A DNA stretch of 64,000 nucleotides from positions 248,001 through 312,000 of the forward strand of contig NW_021163139.1 in NCBI RefSeq assembly GCF_004324835.1. Direction: 5' to 3'. Source of the stretch: Dendronephthya gigantea (lineage: Eukaryota; Cnidaria; Anthozoa; Malacalcyonacea; Nephtheidae). The stretch's first letter is position 1. Every line of letters starts with the position of its first letter. The notes under the pieces were generated by a model. The model saw nothing but the letters and a program-made list of their open reading frames with translations, made no database searches and was not told where the DNA came from. This document shows positions 22,816-35,600 of the stretch, in pieces. The position numbers and the translations under genes are program-made.

Positions 22816-24494
22816 CAAAGACTAGTCGATGCAAGTGTCTTCTTACATTAAAACAACATCACATATGCTTAATATTCAAAGATTTTTGCATAAAAGAGAA
22901 TATTTGGAGTTTATGATAATCACTAAAAACTATACTATCGTTCTCCCAGGATCTGTATTTTGTAATGTTGGGTAATGTTGCAAATGCTTCATTCGTCTTC
23001 CAATATCTCTGTCAGTGATATTGCCCAGAATTAGGAACGGAATTAAACGGTATTCAAAACACATCTATTTACTATTAATATTTGGGCGGTGAATTATTAC
23101 GAAACTGTTTAAAAGACCGACCTAACCGAGAGTGCATGTGTCTCTTGTGAGAACAATACTAGACAGAGTTGCGTAATTGTGGATAATGTTTATTGACTGA
23201 GAATTATGTCACTGCATGTTCTGCGTGTATTCGAGTAAAGTGTTCTTCTAATAAGTCATTGTAACAAGTGCATGAAAAAAGCTTAGACGAAGTATTATAA
23301 TGACCTAGGCTTCTCGAGAAAATAAAAAACAAGGGTTGATATTTACCAAACAATAAATATGACGTCGCTAAACTATTTTAAAAAATGTATGAAACCAGAT
23401 TACAATCAAGGCACTACTTTAATCTGTTTTTTAAGCTTTTAGTGAAAGCTACTTCTTTGATAAGGCAAAGAGAATGAAAGAGGCCATCTCATTATATATC
23501 AATAACATCGTGGTCCTTGTACCTGGGCTATGCCACGAATCTTTGTTATTTCAAACACGCTAGTGGTGTGATTATGATATATGGTTGTGAGCGGTGCTAG
23601 AATGCACGGATTTTTAATTGGTATTAAACTGCTTCATGAATGCGTCGTAATATTGTCACTGCAATCCAAGGACTCAGTACTTCGTGCGTCAAGCTTGGAT
23701 GATATCACACGAATTTCACAACAGTTCAGTCAACTAGGGACATTCGATAACGTAATCCGAGTTTAATCGGCCCGATCTTCATCCGCTAATCCGCTAGAAT
23801 TTGAATTCAAATCCGTTAATCTGCTGGCTTAAATTTTCCGCAAATATTTCACTGCATATGATATGACGCATTACTTTAGCCAAGTAAAAATCCAAAATAC
23901 AAGATCAAATAGTCGAAAATATTAAATATCATTATCAGTTCTATACTATACGCAACTTAAAAACGGGTCAAACGCGTGTACAAAACCTTTACCGAAATCA
24001 GTAATCCGCTACCAAAGCACTCGTTATATTATTTGCAATTATAATTACTATAGGATCTTAATATAAAACTCACCTTTGAGTTGATTTTGTGATTTATTTC
24101 TCTCAGTTTCCAAATTTCCCCTTTCAAGTTGCATGAAATGTCATCTGCGAGTCACGTTTTCCATTCGGACATTTAAATTTCGAGCCATTTAAATTCGAAC
24201 TGTAAAATTGAGACATTTTACTTAATTTGTGACATTCAAATTTCGAGCTCCGATCAGCGGCCCAAGTGCAGCAACAATTTGTAGTATATCGTCAAGAATA
24301 TAGCAAAATTCACTTACTTTGCATCATGTATTGGACCAATAGACTATATTTTACTTTTATCCAGAATTTCTTGGTAGATTTCCACGTTATTTCAGTCATT
24401 TCGATCATATTTTTATTGCATTCTTTCTTCAAAAACATTTAAATTTCCTGCCATTTTGGCCTCGGCCCAGTCTCAAGCGGCGTTTACTCTCAAC
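22816..24494. other. Intergenic region between FAM181-like B and DDX49
   Basis: AT-rich, with no supported exon. An open frame at 23581-23766 lacks domain or splice support. Near 24160-24250 the phrase 'ATTTAAATTTCGAGC' recurs in imperfect copies. The last 200 bases presumably hold the DDX49 promoter. Confidence 0.35.
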
Positions 24495-26119
24495 ATGGCG
24501 GACAACGTTGAGACTTCCTTTTACGATTTAGGCATAAAAACATGGCTTGTAAAGCAATGCCATGCAATGGGAATTAAAAAACCCACGGAGATTCAAGAGA
24601 AATGTATCCCGGAGATATTAAAAGGCCGAGATTGCATTGGTTGCGCTAAAACTGGCAGTGGTAAAACAGCGGTTTTTGCCCTGGCAATTTTACAGCATCT
24701 TTCAGATGACCCCTATGGGGTGTTTGCGCTCATCCTGACCCCGACAAGGTTAATATATGGCTCGTATTTTATGTAGATTAGGGTCTTCAGTATTCATGGT
24801 CATGTTTTAAAGTCCTCGAAGGCTATAAACACTTGATGATGGGAGATGGTTTCTGTTCACTATATTTTATTTCCTTGATGTTTTTCATAGAGAGTTAGCA
24901 TTTCAAATTGGAGACCAATTCAAGGCCCTGGGAAAACCAATAAATTTACAAACTGCTGTAATAACTGGGGGCATGGACATGATGACGCAGAGCCTTGCGC
25001 TTGCTAAGCAACCGCATGTTGTCATAGCAACCCCAGGCAGGTGCGCCGACCATCTGCAGAGTACCGATACCTTCAGTTTGCGTAGAATCAAGTACCTGGT
25101 TCTAGACGAAGCAGATCGGCTGCTCGAAGACACTTTTGCAGCAGACTTGGAGGTGATATTCTCCAATGTCGCAGAAAAACGTCAAACCTTGCTCTTTAGT
25201 GCTACATTGAATGACACTATTGAGGAACTTCGTGAAATCACAGCAACAAACCCATTTTGCTACAGTGTTCAAGATAAGTATGTATTACAAATGTTATCTG
25301 GCAGCGGCCACTGTTAATCCATTAGCTGCCATTGTGCCTGGGCTAATCTTGACTTTCTGTGAAAATTCTCCCAATCTTTTTATGAAAAGAGCCAACCATT
25401 ATAGCAACCATGCAACATATGTGATCTTGAATATACTCATCTTAATTTATTTGATTCAACTTAGAATTGCAACAGTTTCTGAACTGGACCAAAGATACCT
25501 TCTAATACCAGACCAAGTGAAAGATTGCTACCTGGTTTACATCTTGCGAGAACACACAGAAAACAAGTCTGTCATAGTTTTCACCAAAACCTGTCACAGC
25601 TGCCAAGTAATGGCTGTGATGTTTCGAAAAATTGAGCTCCCATGTGTCACTCTACACTCCTTGATGACCCAGTCGGAACGCCTGTCATCCCTAGCTAAAT
25701 TCAAAACTGGAATTGTAAACATTCTCGTGGCAACTGATGTTGCAAGTCGAGGCTTGGATATACCTGAAGTAGAGCTGGTGTTAAATACGAATGTACCAAG
25801 ATCTCCAGACGATTACATTCACAGGGTGGGTAGGACTGCGCGTGCTGGTCGTGGGGGGCTGGCTCTAACGCTCCTCACCCAATATGATATCAAAGCTTTG
25901 AAGCAGATTGAGGAAAAGATTGGAGTAAAATTGTCCTTGTTTGAAACAGAAGAGAAAGAGGTTTTGAGGTATTTGAAAGGTGTTTTGGTTGCCAAACGTG
26001 AGGCAGAACTTCGGGTCAGAGACAGCGGCTTGTTCGACAAAAGAAATATTCATAAACAGAAAAGAACTATCTTAGAAAACACAAGAAAAAATGGAAAGCA
26101 AAAACGAAAAAAACTCTAA
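24495..26119 (+). CDS. DDX49: DEAD-box RNA helicase DDX49 (3 exons)
   Basis: Exons 24495-24748, 24891-25277 and 25465-26119 join in frame to 431 residues, slightly shorter than the human protein (about 480). The start is ATG 24495 (AACATGGCG); the frame runs a little further upstream without an ATG. All DEAD-box motifs are present: Q motif (FYDLGIKTWL...PTEIQ), AKTGSGKT (51-58), PTRELA split across the first intron, TPGR, DEAD, SAT, ASRGLD and HRVGRTARAGRGG. The C-terminal tail is basic (RKNGKQKRKKL), as in DDX49/Dbp8, a nucleolar helicase in small-subunit ribosome biogenesis. AATAAA at 26206-26211 ends the transcript. The gene converges with the RGS gene. Confidence 0.96.
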
Positions 26120-26671
26120 GGAAATTGCATTAAAAAAACTTCCGAACTCTGTAGACAGAAAATGAACTCTTGCAGTATTGTAAATATAAAGTAATCAGAT
26201 TGTGGAATAAACAAGGCTCCTGACTATATTGTGAACTAAATTTAATTTAAACAACAAACGTAATCTTAATTTAACACTTTGTACAATAATGAGTGAAATT
26301 TACAATCTCTTTCTTAATATAATTTATAAATCCCCAAAAAAATACCATTCGGATATGATTTTCTAAATCCCAAAAAACACAAACGTTGAAGAACATCAAA
26401 AATATTGCTCGGTGATTCCTTTAGTGCTAATTTAACGCAACAATGGCAATGATTTTGCAATGGCAGAATACCTGTCATGAATTATATCTGTAAGCGGTAC
26501 TTGACTTTGTTTATGCCCATTTATATCTTCCACGGACTGTGTTTCCGTTCTTTTGCCAAAAAAGGCATATGATCAAATAATATATCATCTTGAAATTTCT
26601 ACATACAAACAGTCGTGTTTGATGCGTTTCTTTGAACTGTAATCAATTGAATTCGTTGAGCTGAAAGCGCT

Positions 26672-29600
26672 TCATTTTTTGCGTGATTTTCCAGTGGTAT
26701 CCTTTAGAATTTGATTGTATTTGTCAGATCGTATAAATCTTGGATAACTGTCTGTTTTCATGAGTTGAAAAATATGCTCCTATACAAAGAATGAGGTGGT
26801 GTTATTCTCAGCTCAAACTGCAGAAAACGATTTCATGGTGAAGATGTTTGTTACCTGCGCCTCATCAAAAGTATTGTAAGATGGGTTGGAAAGATTAAGT
26901 TTGACGTGATTGTAAGTTTTCGCATCAACGTTTATGGCGTGAGTGGAATCTTGATCCAAAAAATCACTAAAATAAGATAAATGAAACACACAAATAAGCT
27001 TTGTAGTTACCACAGGTGGAAACCTAAACTAAACTAACTTTATTTATACTGGATAACTCTATCAGTTCTAAACTGTTCTTCCTAGAGGTCCAGTAAGGCT
27101 CATCTCTTATTGATCCAGTGTTACTACAGGAGGAAATCTAAACTAAACTAACTTTATTTATACTGGATAGCTCTATCAGTTCTAAAATGTTCTTCCTAGA
27201 GGTCCAGTAAGGATCATCTCGTATTGATCCAGTGTTACTAAAGAAAGAAACCTAAACTAAACTAACTTTATTTATACTGGATAGCTCTATCAGTTCTAAA
27301 CTGCTCTTCCTACAGGTTTAGTAAGGATCATCTCTTATTGATCCAGTGTTACTACAGGAGGAAACCTAAACTAAACTAACTTTATTTATACTGGATAGCT
27401 CTATCAGTTCTAGACTGTTCTTCTTAGAGCCTGTAGGGGTACAGTAAGGATCACTTCTTATATTGATTCAGCGCAGAAAGTTGGCCACAAATAGATGTGA
27501 TCTTTCCTCATATAATTAAGCTGGAATAATCAATAGTATTACGCTAATAAGGCAAGATTGAGATGAGACACTTACCCAAATATTTTATTTACTAAACTAG
27601 GAACGTTCATTCGTGGGGTCTGTTTTAATTCCTGACAAGCCAACCAGAACCTTAAGAGAAAGCGAAGTTACATATCAATAAACAAATAATTTAATTGCAC
27701 ATTTAAATCCACGATTCCCCAGTGGTGGCAATAAGAAGACCAGTTTCTACAATTACGAGTTATCTGAATTAGCGTCTCCTCCTGACGCATGCGATTTCGC
27801 ATATACCTGCAACAATCGCACTATTGTCAGGTATAAACCAATAGCTTTACTCCTGTCTTTCAAATCCAGTATATCACATGCGACAGGATGAGACTTTGTG
27901 AATGTTGGAAATCTGTAGCCGCAGGCTTCTATCCGACTAATTTCGTGTTCTCTGATGTACAGAAAGAATCAAAGAGTCTTACCTTAGATTTTCTGCACTA
28001 AATTCTTTCTCTAAAAACGCCAGAAACATTTGAATTCCGACGTGATCGCCGAGAAGATCTAAAAATGAATACGACCAACGTTGTATCCTGTGAGGGGTCA
28101 GCTTCTCCCTGAAGAAAACAAAAAATAACTTCTATGAGTTTACCAAACGCAAGCTTTAAGACTTCCCCTAGTTTATACAGCGCCGTAGATCAGCTGGTAG
28201 CGATCAAGGCTTTGTTATTACAGTCAGTCCTTGAAAACTCCTCGACGTTTAAAAACCCTAATATGAATCGTACTTATCATTTCCAAGAGTCCTTCGTTTC
28301 ATTTTGACAAAAAAATTGTAGTCACGAATGCCAAAGAATTCGATTCTGCGACAAATTGAGTCAAGTAAACATTTTGGAAAAGTAATTTTCGAAACAAATA
28401 CTCGCTGAAACTACAGGAAATTATTTTTGCTGTGTAGTCATTGGCAGAAATATAAGGATTCAGGAAGTTCAAACCCTCTATGGTCTCTTTCAAGGTTTAG
28501 GAATGTGTGTGTACCCAAATTCCTCGCATTGCAATCGAGGAAGAGTTAGATAACTGCATTATACGGAAAGACTCTTAGCTCGAAACGTCGAGAAATTGTC
28601 TTGACGTATGATTTTAGGCTGTTACACTTAACCACTTTTGATGAAAAGTTTTAAGAAAACGCGACCACACTGCTCCCGGCTTGTGTATTGAAGAAAAATT
28701 AACTTTACTTAATTCTCGTGGATAGCTCTAGCAGTGCTAAATTGTTCTTCCTATTCTAGGGGTCCGATGAGGATCATCTCTTCTAAAAGACCCGGTGTTA
28801 CTACAAGAGGAAACCCAAACTACCGTCAAATTTATCTATTTCATCCTTTTTCAGTTCTAATACATTGATCGAAATAAGCAATTTATGGGGAATGAGAATA
28901 AAAATTTTGCTTCGTCGCCAAAATGAAATCATCACGAATGCATCCGCTAGCACTTGAGATATTGAACCACGTTTTCATGGACAGTCAACATGACGAAGGG
29001 AAAATTGGGTTTTTTTGCAAGAAATCCAACAACAAACAATAATTTGTCGCTACCAGAACACAACTTTATCGTCATACTATTGACCACGGTCGTTTTTCGC
29101 ATCGGAAATGCTCGGAAAGAGCATCTGGTTCTGTTTCTTAAACAGGTTCCAAACTGTATTCAACTTTTGCCACTTGCATCCGGTTTGGCGCCCAAATCGT
29201 GTTTCAATATAGTTGTCGAAAGATTTGAGATTGTAGTACGGTTGCTACTATAAACAACTTGCGTTAGTTTATAGTAAGAATAATTACTTACTATTGTTGT
29301 TAGCTTTGTAAATGTACAATTAACTAATAAACCAACAAGAATAAATGATAAATGGCAATTCAAGATGCATATAAAAAATAATCCTATAACATGCATATCT
29401 CGATAAATTGTTCCCGAGAAGTCTTTGCCCGAAAAAAAGTCTTTTTAGTTTACACAATACAGCGCAATCAAGATATTTTAAACACGCTTAACAGTCATAT
29501 TTAAATGTGGTCATGAAATTGGGTAACAGTTAACTCTGTAGAGCGGAATCCGATCACAAAAGATACACAAAGCTCAATATCGTAAATAAACATCATACGG

Positions 29601-32600
29601 TTGCATACAAAGATTTTTGAACAGTGCAATATGAAATCAGGGAGGAAAACACTCGACGGAACAAAGAGCCATCACGAGAATCACACACGAAAACCTACAT
29701 CCCAAAATCATTTCGTTCAGCTATTGATCCAACCTTTTGAACTCCAGCTTACTTACAAAACCTGCACGAAGATATTGCCTCAGCCACTTATAGCTGCACT
29801 ACGATAGAGAATATTTTAAAAGTGCCCAACTGGTTGATAACGAAATGTTTCAGGGCGATCAGGATTTAGTTATCCTACAAGGCTGTGGATAATTTTCATT
29901 TTTTTAGATCTTTAAATCATCCCTGATAACCCAAATCTTGTACTTCAGCCCTAGACGAATTTATGCTCGTATAAAGATCAACGGTGCCTGAATCCTTTCG
30001 TCAGCTAACAGTAATCGACCCCAAAATAACCAGCCCAAAGTCTTCGCCCAATAGTTTAAAGTTCAGTGTATTAATAATCAACCAAGAAAATACCAAAGCG
30101 TTGAGCACACATCCCAGATCCCAGAGCCCCATTAAGCCTCTCTAATTAGTCTAAACACTGCTCTCCTAATTTATACAAATATTTGACTCTTACAGTTTAA
30201 CGCTCCGTCTTTGCATCGCAGAAGCAGATGATTTTGACGATTTTGAATTGGCGCCTCGAACGAACATCGACATCGCGAACACAGGAACAACCTCGATTGG
30301 ATACTCCAGGGTGATAACAAGGTATATACCTCCGCTTTACGCAATATAACCCGCCTAGCTTTATGTAGATTTGCACCACAGACACGCAAGGCGCGATAGC
30401 CGGGCGTTTAACACGATAGTACCCACGTTCAAGGCTAGTTATGAATACGGACTATTCCAGGTCTCTTGATACTCAATGACAGAACAGATGTTCCAACGAA
30501 GAGGCCGTTGAAATAATATGAAGAGGACTTCGTTTTATTTTCTCATGATATAGCTGCTTTCGACGAGAACAAAACTCTCAAATGAATGATTCCGGCAAAG
30601 AAATTTTAACAAAACGGCACAACGGAAAAGGATCGAAGATATAGGAACAGACGTACACATGCTTGTTCAAGTGACATCTAAAAATACGAGTGATGATAGC
30701 GGTCCGACCAATAGGAAGCGAGAACGAGAAGAATCCGACCAATCATATGACTTGATTTCAAAGCTTTCATAAACATTTATTCACGGAAGCAAGGGTACTT
30801 GGGTTAAGATAAAGAGCGGGTGACATAAAGAAACTTGCCAAATATGGCATGCAAGATCCCAATGGATGCAAATGGCGGAACTCATAGAGGAGATGGGGTG
30901 GATATTGCTTATTTGGGTTGGCGTGACCCTTGGTTTGTGCTACCTGCCCGGTGTTCCTGCCCTGTGATACAGCATTTAGGTTGAGCGGAGGGGATGTGGT
31001 TGGAATGTTGCAAGGAACTGCCAGATGAGAGGTAGTACGTGTTCTTGAACGTGAGCTACCTTCTAGTCATCAGATGTTGTACAGGATTCAGTGATGAATT
31101 AAGCATGGTTAGATCATGTACAGTAGAGGTGGTACGTGTTTCTGAATGTGAGCTCCTTCAAGTCATCAGATATTATACAGGATTCAGTGATAAATTAAGC
31201 ATGGTTAGATCATACAGAGGTGGTACGTGTTTCTCAATGTGACGGCTATACCTTCAAGTTATCAGATGTTTCACAGGATTCAGTGATGAATTAAACATGG
31301 TTAGATCATGTAGAGGTGGTACGTGTTCTGAATGTGAGTTACCCTAAAGTGATCTGATGTTGTACAGAACTCAAGTTAAGCGTGGTTAGCTCACGCTGAG
31401 ATACTTAACAATTATTGAATAGCTAGCCACATCAGGTAATAACTGCAACTTCAAATAATTAAAACCTCTTATAGCTTGAAATGCTATCACATCCCCTTTC
31501 GTTTCACATATAACTTTCATATATATTCACTCACTATCCATCCTGAATAACTCTATCAGCTCATCACTGTTCTTTCTAGAGGTCTAGTGAGCATTAACAC
31601 TACAGAAAGTAGCCTTGACTAACTTTATTTATAACGCAATCACTATTCTTCATGAGAGGTCTCGGGGAAAACCTGTTATAAACTGCCTTTCTAGTGTTGT
31701 TAATTGAGAGGCAAATCACTACATATTACTAAAGGGCAACACATTTCACACACATAGAACCATGAAAAAGTCACACTCTCAACTTGTTCACTCCCACTGT
31801 TAAAAGCTGAAAGATTATTTACATGTATTAACGACATGAAAACAAACATTCCTGTAATGTAAAGCGATGTCAAATTCAAACCTTTTGCTGCTTTTTGCAC
31901 TTTTTGTTGACGTCCAAGAGACGAAAGTTGCCTCACGTTTCATTCCTGCCTTTTTCATTGGCATCATATGACAATCCTAGCGAAATCCCAAACCTTAAAC
32001 TGTCTATCTTCGAAACACGCAATGTGTATACATACACGAATATTTCAGGCCAGACCGCTTTAGTGTGTGTTCTTATAATTCATTAAATTAACAAAATTAC
32101 GAAAGAATTCTTTATGTGAACTGCACCACCCATTGTGAGGAGCGGAAGACGTACTTATGACGTCGTACAACACACGTTGAGAGTTGAGACATACAAAAAC
32201 TATGTACGTAAAACAGGGTGTTTGAGGAAATAATAAGGTCAACGGTGAAGCCCCGTAAACCGTATTTGCTATATCCTAAACTAAACTAACTTTATTTATA
32301 CTGGATAGCTCCATCAGTTCTAAACTGTTCTTCCTAGAGGTCCAGTAAGGATCATCTTATATTGATCCAGTGTTACTACAGGAGGAAACCTAAACTAAAC
32401 TAACTTTATTGATATCTCTATTTTTTTCTGAGAAGGACCAATAGCGCGCCCACGATCTTATACAAGAAAGGAGTATCCAAAGAGGAGCGTCTAATAATTG
32501 CAAACTCTGGGGTGAGGCAGTGAAGAAAGCCACGTAGAACAAGTGAGAGGCGCGTGCAACATCAACACGCCCTATATTGGATGTGCAGCGGGATTTCTTT

Positions 32601-35600
32601 GGTTAGAGTCGCGGGAATCAGTTCACAGGATTCTTTATAATCATTTCAAAAAGCCATCGAACCGACGGAAACAAAACGAAGATATTTTTCTTGACAAATG
32701 ATAGAATACTCGACGAGCATTTTATACAAAAACACTCGTAGAACACGTCAATATTTTGACGACACGTGAGGGAACTTACGGCTTATGAATGATAACAATG
32801 ACGTAAGAGGAACTTCGCGAGGAGAGAATATTGGTTTGTGCACAGGACTTGTGTGAAACGAGTTAGTTGTCAAAGTTTCAGTTACAATATCTTTATTTGG
32901 TAAAAAACAAATCCATTGGTATTGTATGATATGGTATTGTATGGTGTATGGTATTGTACTTCCTGGGCGAATGTTCCTTAGATAAACACTTCAGTTCTAA
33001 AGTTAGACAATACCGTCTCAATCGCATTCATGAAAGAAAACCCGTGGCTAGATTTAGCTACATGGGGTGAAATGAACGACTATAAATATTCACAGCGGTT
33101 TGTTTCTAGACTTTCGGAAGAAATCTTTGGCGACTCTTCAAAGGAAGCTTCCGTGTTGCACTAGGATGAGCCCAGGCAACAAGCGGAGGCTTCCTTTGAA
33201 GAGACACCAAAGAATTAGAAATCCAGACAGCCATATTAATTAGCAGCTGTTGATATGAGCTGAGTAGGCTGGTTCATTTCTCTCGCTCGCTACTCGTTAT
33301 GGTTTCACTAAACAGTCAATCAGCCAACTCAAATCATCAGCGCTAACGGGTCGAATAAAAACCCATCACTCCTCCCCCCCCCCCCAATCGCATATACCAC
33401 CAGCATAGAGCTTGTCGAGGGTATCCTTAGCTTGTTGACAGACATGAACTACCACAGATAAAGAAATACATATACTACAGTCCACCCAAAGCATGTTCTC
33501 TGGGGGGGGGGGAGGGGTGATGGGTTTTTTTATTCGAGCCGTTAGCGCTGCTAATATGAGTTGCGAAAATCTCTTTTTAGTCAAACCATAAGGCATAACG
33601 AGTAGCGAACGAGAGAAATGAACCAGCTACAGTAGCCCAACTCATATCAACAGCCTCTAATTAATATGGCTGTCTGGATTTCTAATCCCTCTAGTCTGAC
33701 ACAAGCCTTGTAAACCATACATTGGTGCGGATGTGTTTAAGTGAAGTGGGATAACAGAAGAGCAATACTTGGTTTTAACGCTGACATGAAATGTCTCATG
33801 ACAATTTCCTAGACTCACAGATGCCGGCATGAAAGACAATGACATGCGATCATATGATGCAAATCCTCAACCTTAATCTCAAAACTCTATGGTTCTGGGT
33901 TATACGGTTCCACCTTCGTAGGCAAACGATCTCAGCAAATGGAAATCCAGCCAAAGGGGCTGCTATCATGAACCGGGTTACCGAGATTTAACAAAGCGTA
34001 AAATGGACTTTGAGGTATTGAAAAAAGTCTTTTTTACACAGAACAATCACGTGCTATTGTTAGGATGATCACATGCGGGACTACCAGAATCGTGTTATTT
34101 ACTCATTTCAATACCTCAAAAGTCCACTTTACCCTTCATTAAATCTCGGTAGCCAGGCTCATGTGAACAGCCCCTAATTGAATGATCGGCTGATGAATGC
34201 ATGAATATATTGTTTACTCGCACGAGTGAAACTTCAATGTTTGCCGAAAGCTTTTAGCCAATCTTATCTGAAAAGCCATTCGAATTTATCCAGCTTCACG
34301 CTGCTTGGCTGAGCTAAACAGAATCCTTCAAACCCCTCTTGACAAACACTGAAGTTTTACAATATCACCCCATGCAACGAAGACTTCGCATGAGAACAGA
34401 ATTTGGAAAACTAGGCGGAACAATGAAAATTGATCTAAAGGTCTGCATGTTCAAATGATCCAATTTCGTCCGATAAATGTTTCATAGTCTGTTGAATTGC
34501 AATGTTTATGGACAGCAAATCAAGAAGAGCCAATGATTCAATACTGCTTTATCAATATACAGACTACATTCCGTACGTCAAAAGTAAAATGGTCCGTCAA
34601 AATGGAATCGTGCAAACAAACCCTGAAATGCAATTCTCTCTGCGATTGATTTAATCCAGTTGCAATCATATGTAAAAATACACGTATAAAATAAATCCCT
34701 CACTTACATGACTCGGCTATTGGGCTTTGGCAGGAACGGAAACGAGCCATCAGAATGACGTCTCGCACTCAAACTCGGTGAAGTGTAATTTCTGAAGGAT
34801 GATACATGAGGTGAGCGTCGAATCATTCTATACAAGGAGTTAAAGGAGTTAGAATAACAATACTCAATAGGGAGCTTTAGCAGTGGCTACGAGTACGACT
34901 ATGAGTACGAGATTCGTCATTCTCGCGCGTTGCTTGCTTACGCCATCAGTCAAAACTCGTAGTCGTTGGGCTTTTGAGTACAAGTTTTTCGGCAAATTTC
35001 GTACTCCAAAGAACTCAAAAGCCCAACGACTACGAGTTTTGGCTGATGGCGTAAGCAAGCAACGCGCGAGAATGACGAATCTCGTACTCGTAGTCGTACT
35101 CGTGGTCGTAGCCACTGCTAAAGCTCCCTATTTATGAATAATGATTGAGGTTGCAATCGTCGCCGTTTTTGATTGAAAAGCTGGTGATTTCTAACGGTGA
35201 ACCTTTTAGTTTTGATCTCTCCTTGATCGAAGTTTAAGTCTTCCGATTTTTTTGAATGGAAGGGAATATATCAACGAATCACAAAAAATTTTATTTCCTT
35301 ATCTGATCTAGACAGGATGGCAAAAAACATCAGGATAAATTAAGGTATTATATGTAAGAACATTGATGTTAAATTAGACGGCAACCGTAATAAGCAAAAA
35401 AACGCATCAAATACAGTAATCAAGATATCAAATGATTAACAACTTTTTTAACCGCATCGTATAAGCGAGTTAAAAGGTTCTCAATAAGCACTCTTACTTG
35501 CAGTAGGTTCTACAGACGCAGAACTCTCGATTTCCGTAGATGCGAGATGATCTCTGCCGGTTTGATGAAGGCAGCGCTTTGAAAGACTCTTGAAAATCAC

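Larger units (their letters stand above)
28109..34707. other. Large RGS intron: decayed repeats and foldback elements
   Basis: This 6.6 kb intron contains diverged relatives of the 114-bp unit (~28700-28815, ~31540-31650, 32275-32410), a ~95-bp tandem repeat (31028-31390) and two foldback elements (33214-33686, 33955-34175), listed separately. Small open frames (for example 28990-29253, 29601-29807, 30171-30389) lack domains. I found no RGS-family GGL or DEP exon in it by eye. Confidence 0.5.

Noticed and set aside
28299-28493. Minus-strand frame with NPYIS as a GGL exon of an R7 RGS protein
   Set aside because: It lacks a usable donor and acceptor, and the flanking RGS exons already join in phase without it.
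30391-30460. tRNA or tRNA-derived SINE (A-box-like GATAGCCGGGCG and B-box-like GTTCAAGGC)
   Set aside because: No cloverleaf could be drawn and no tail or second copy was seen; the boxes match only loosely. A similar A-box-like phrase at ~28183 was dropped for the same reason.
34864-35137. Two similar ~84-codon frames on opposite strands
   Set aside because: They are mirror images created by the foldback MITE at 34870-35128.
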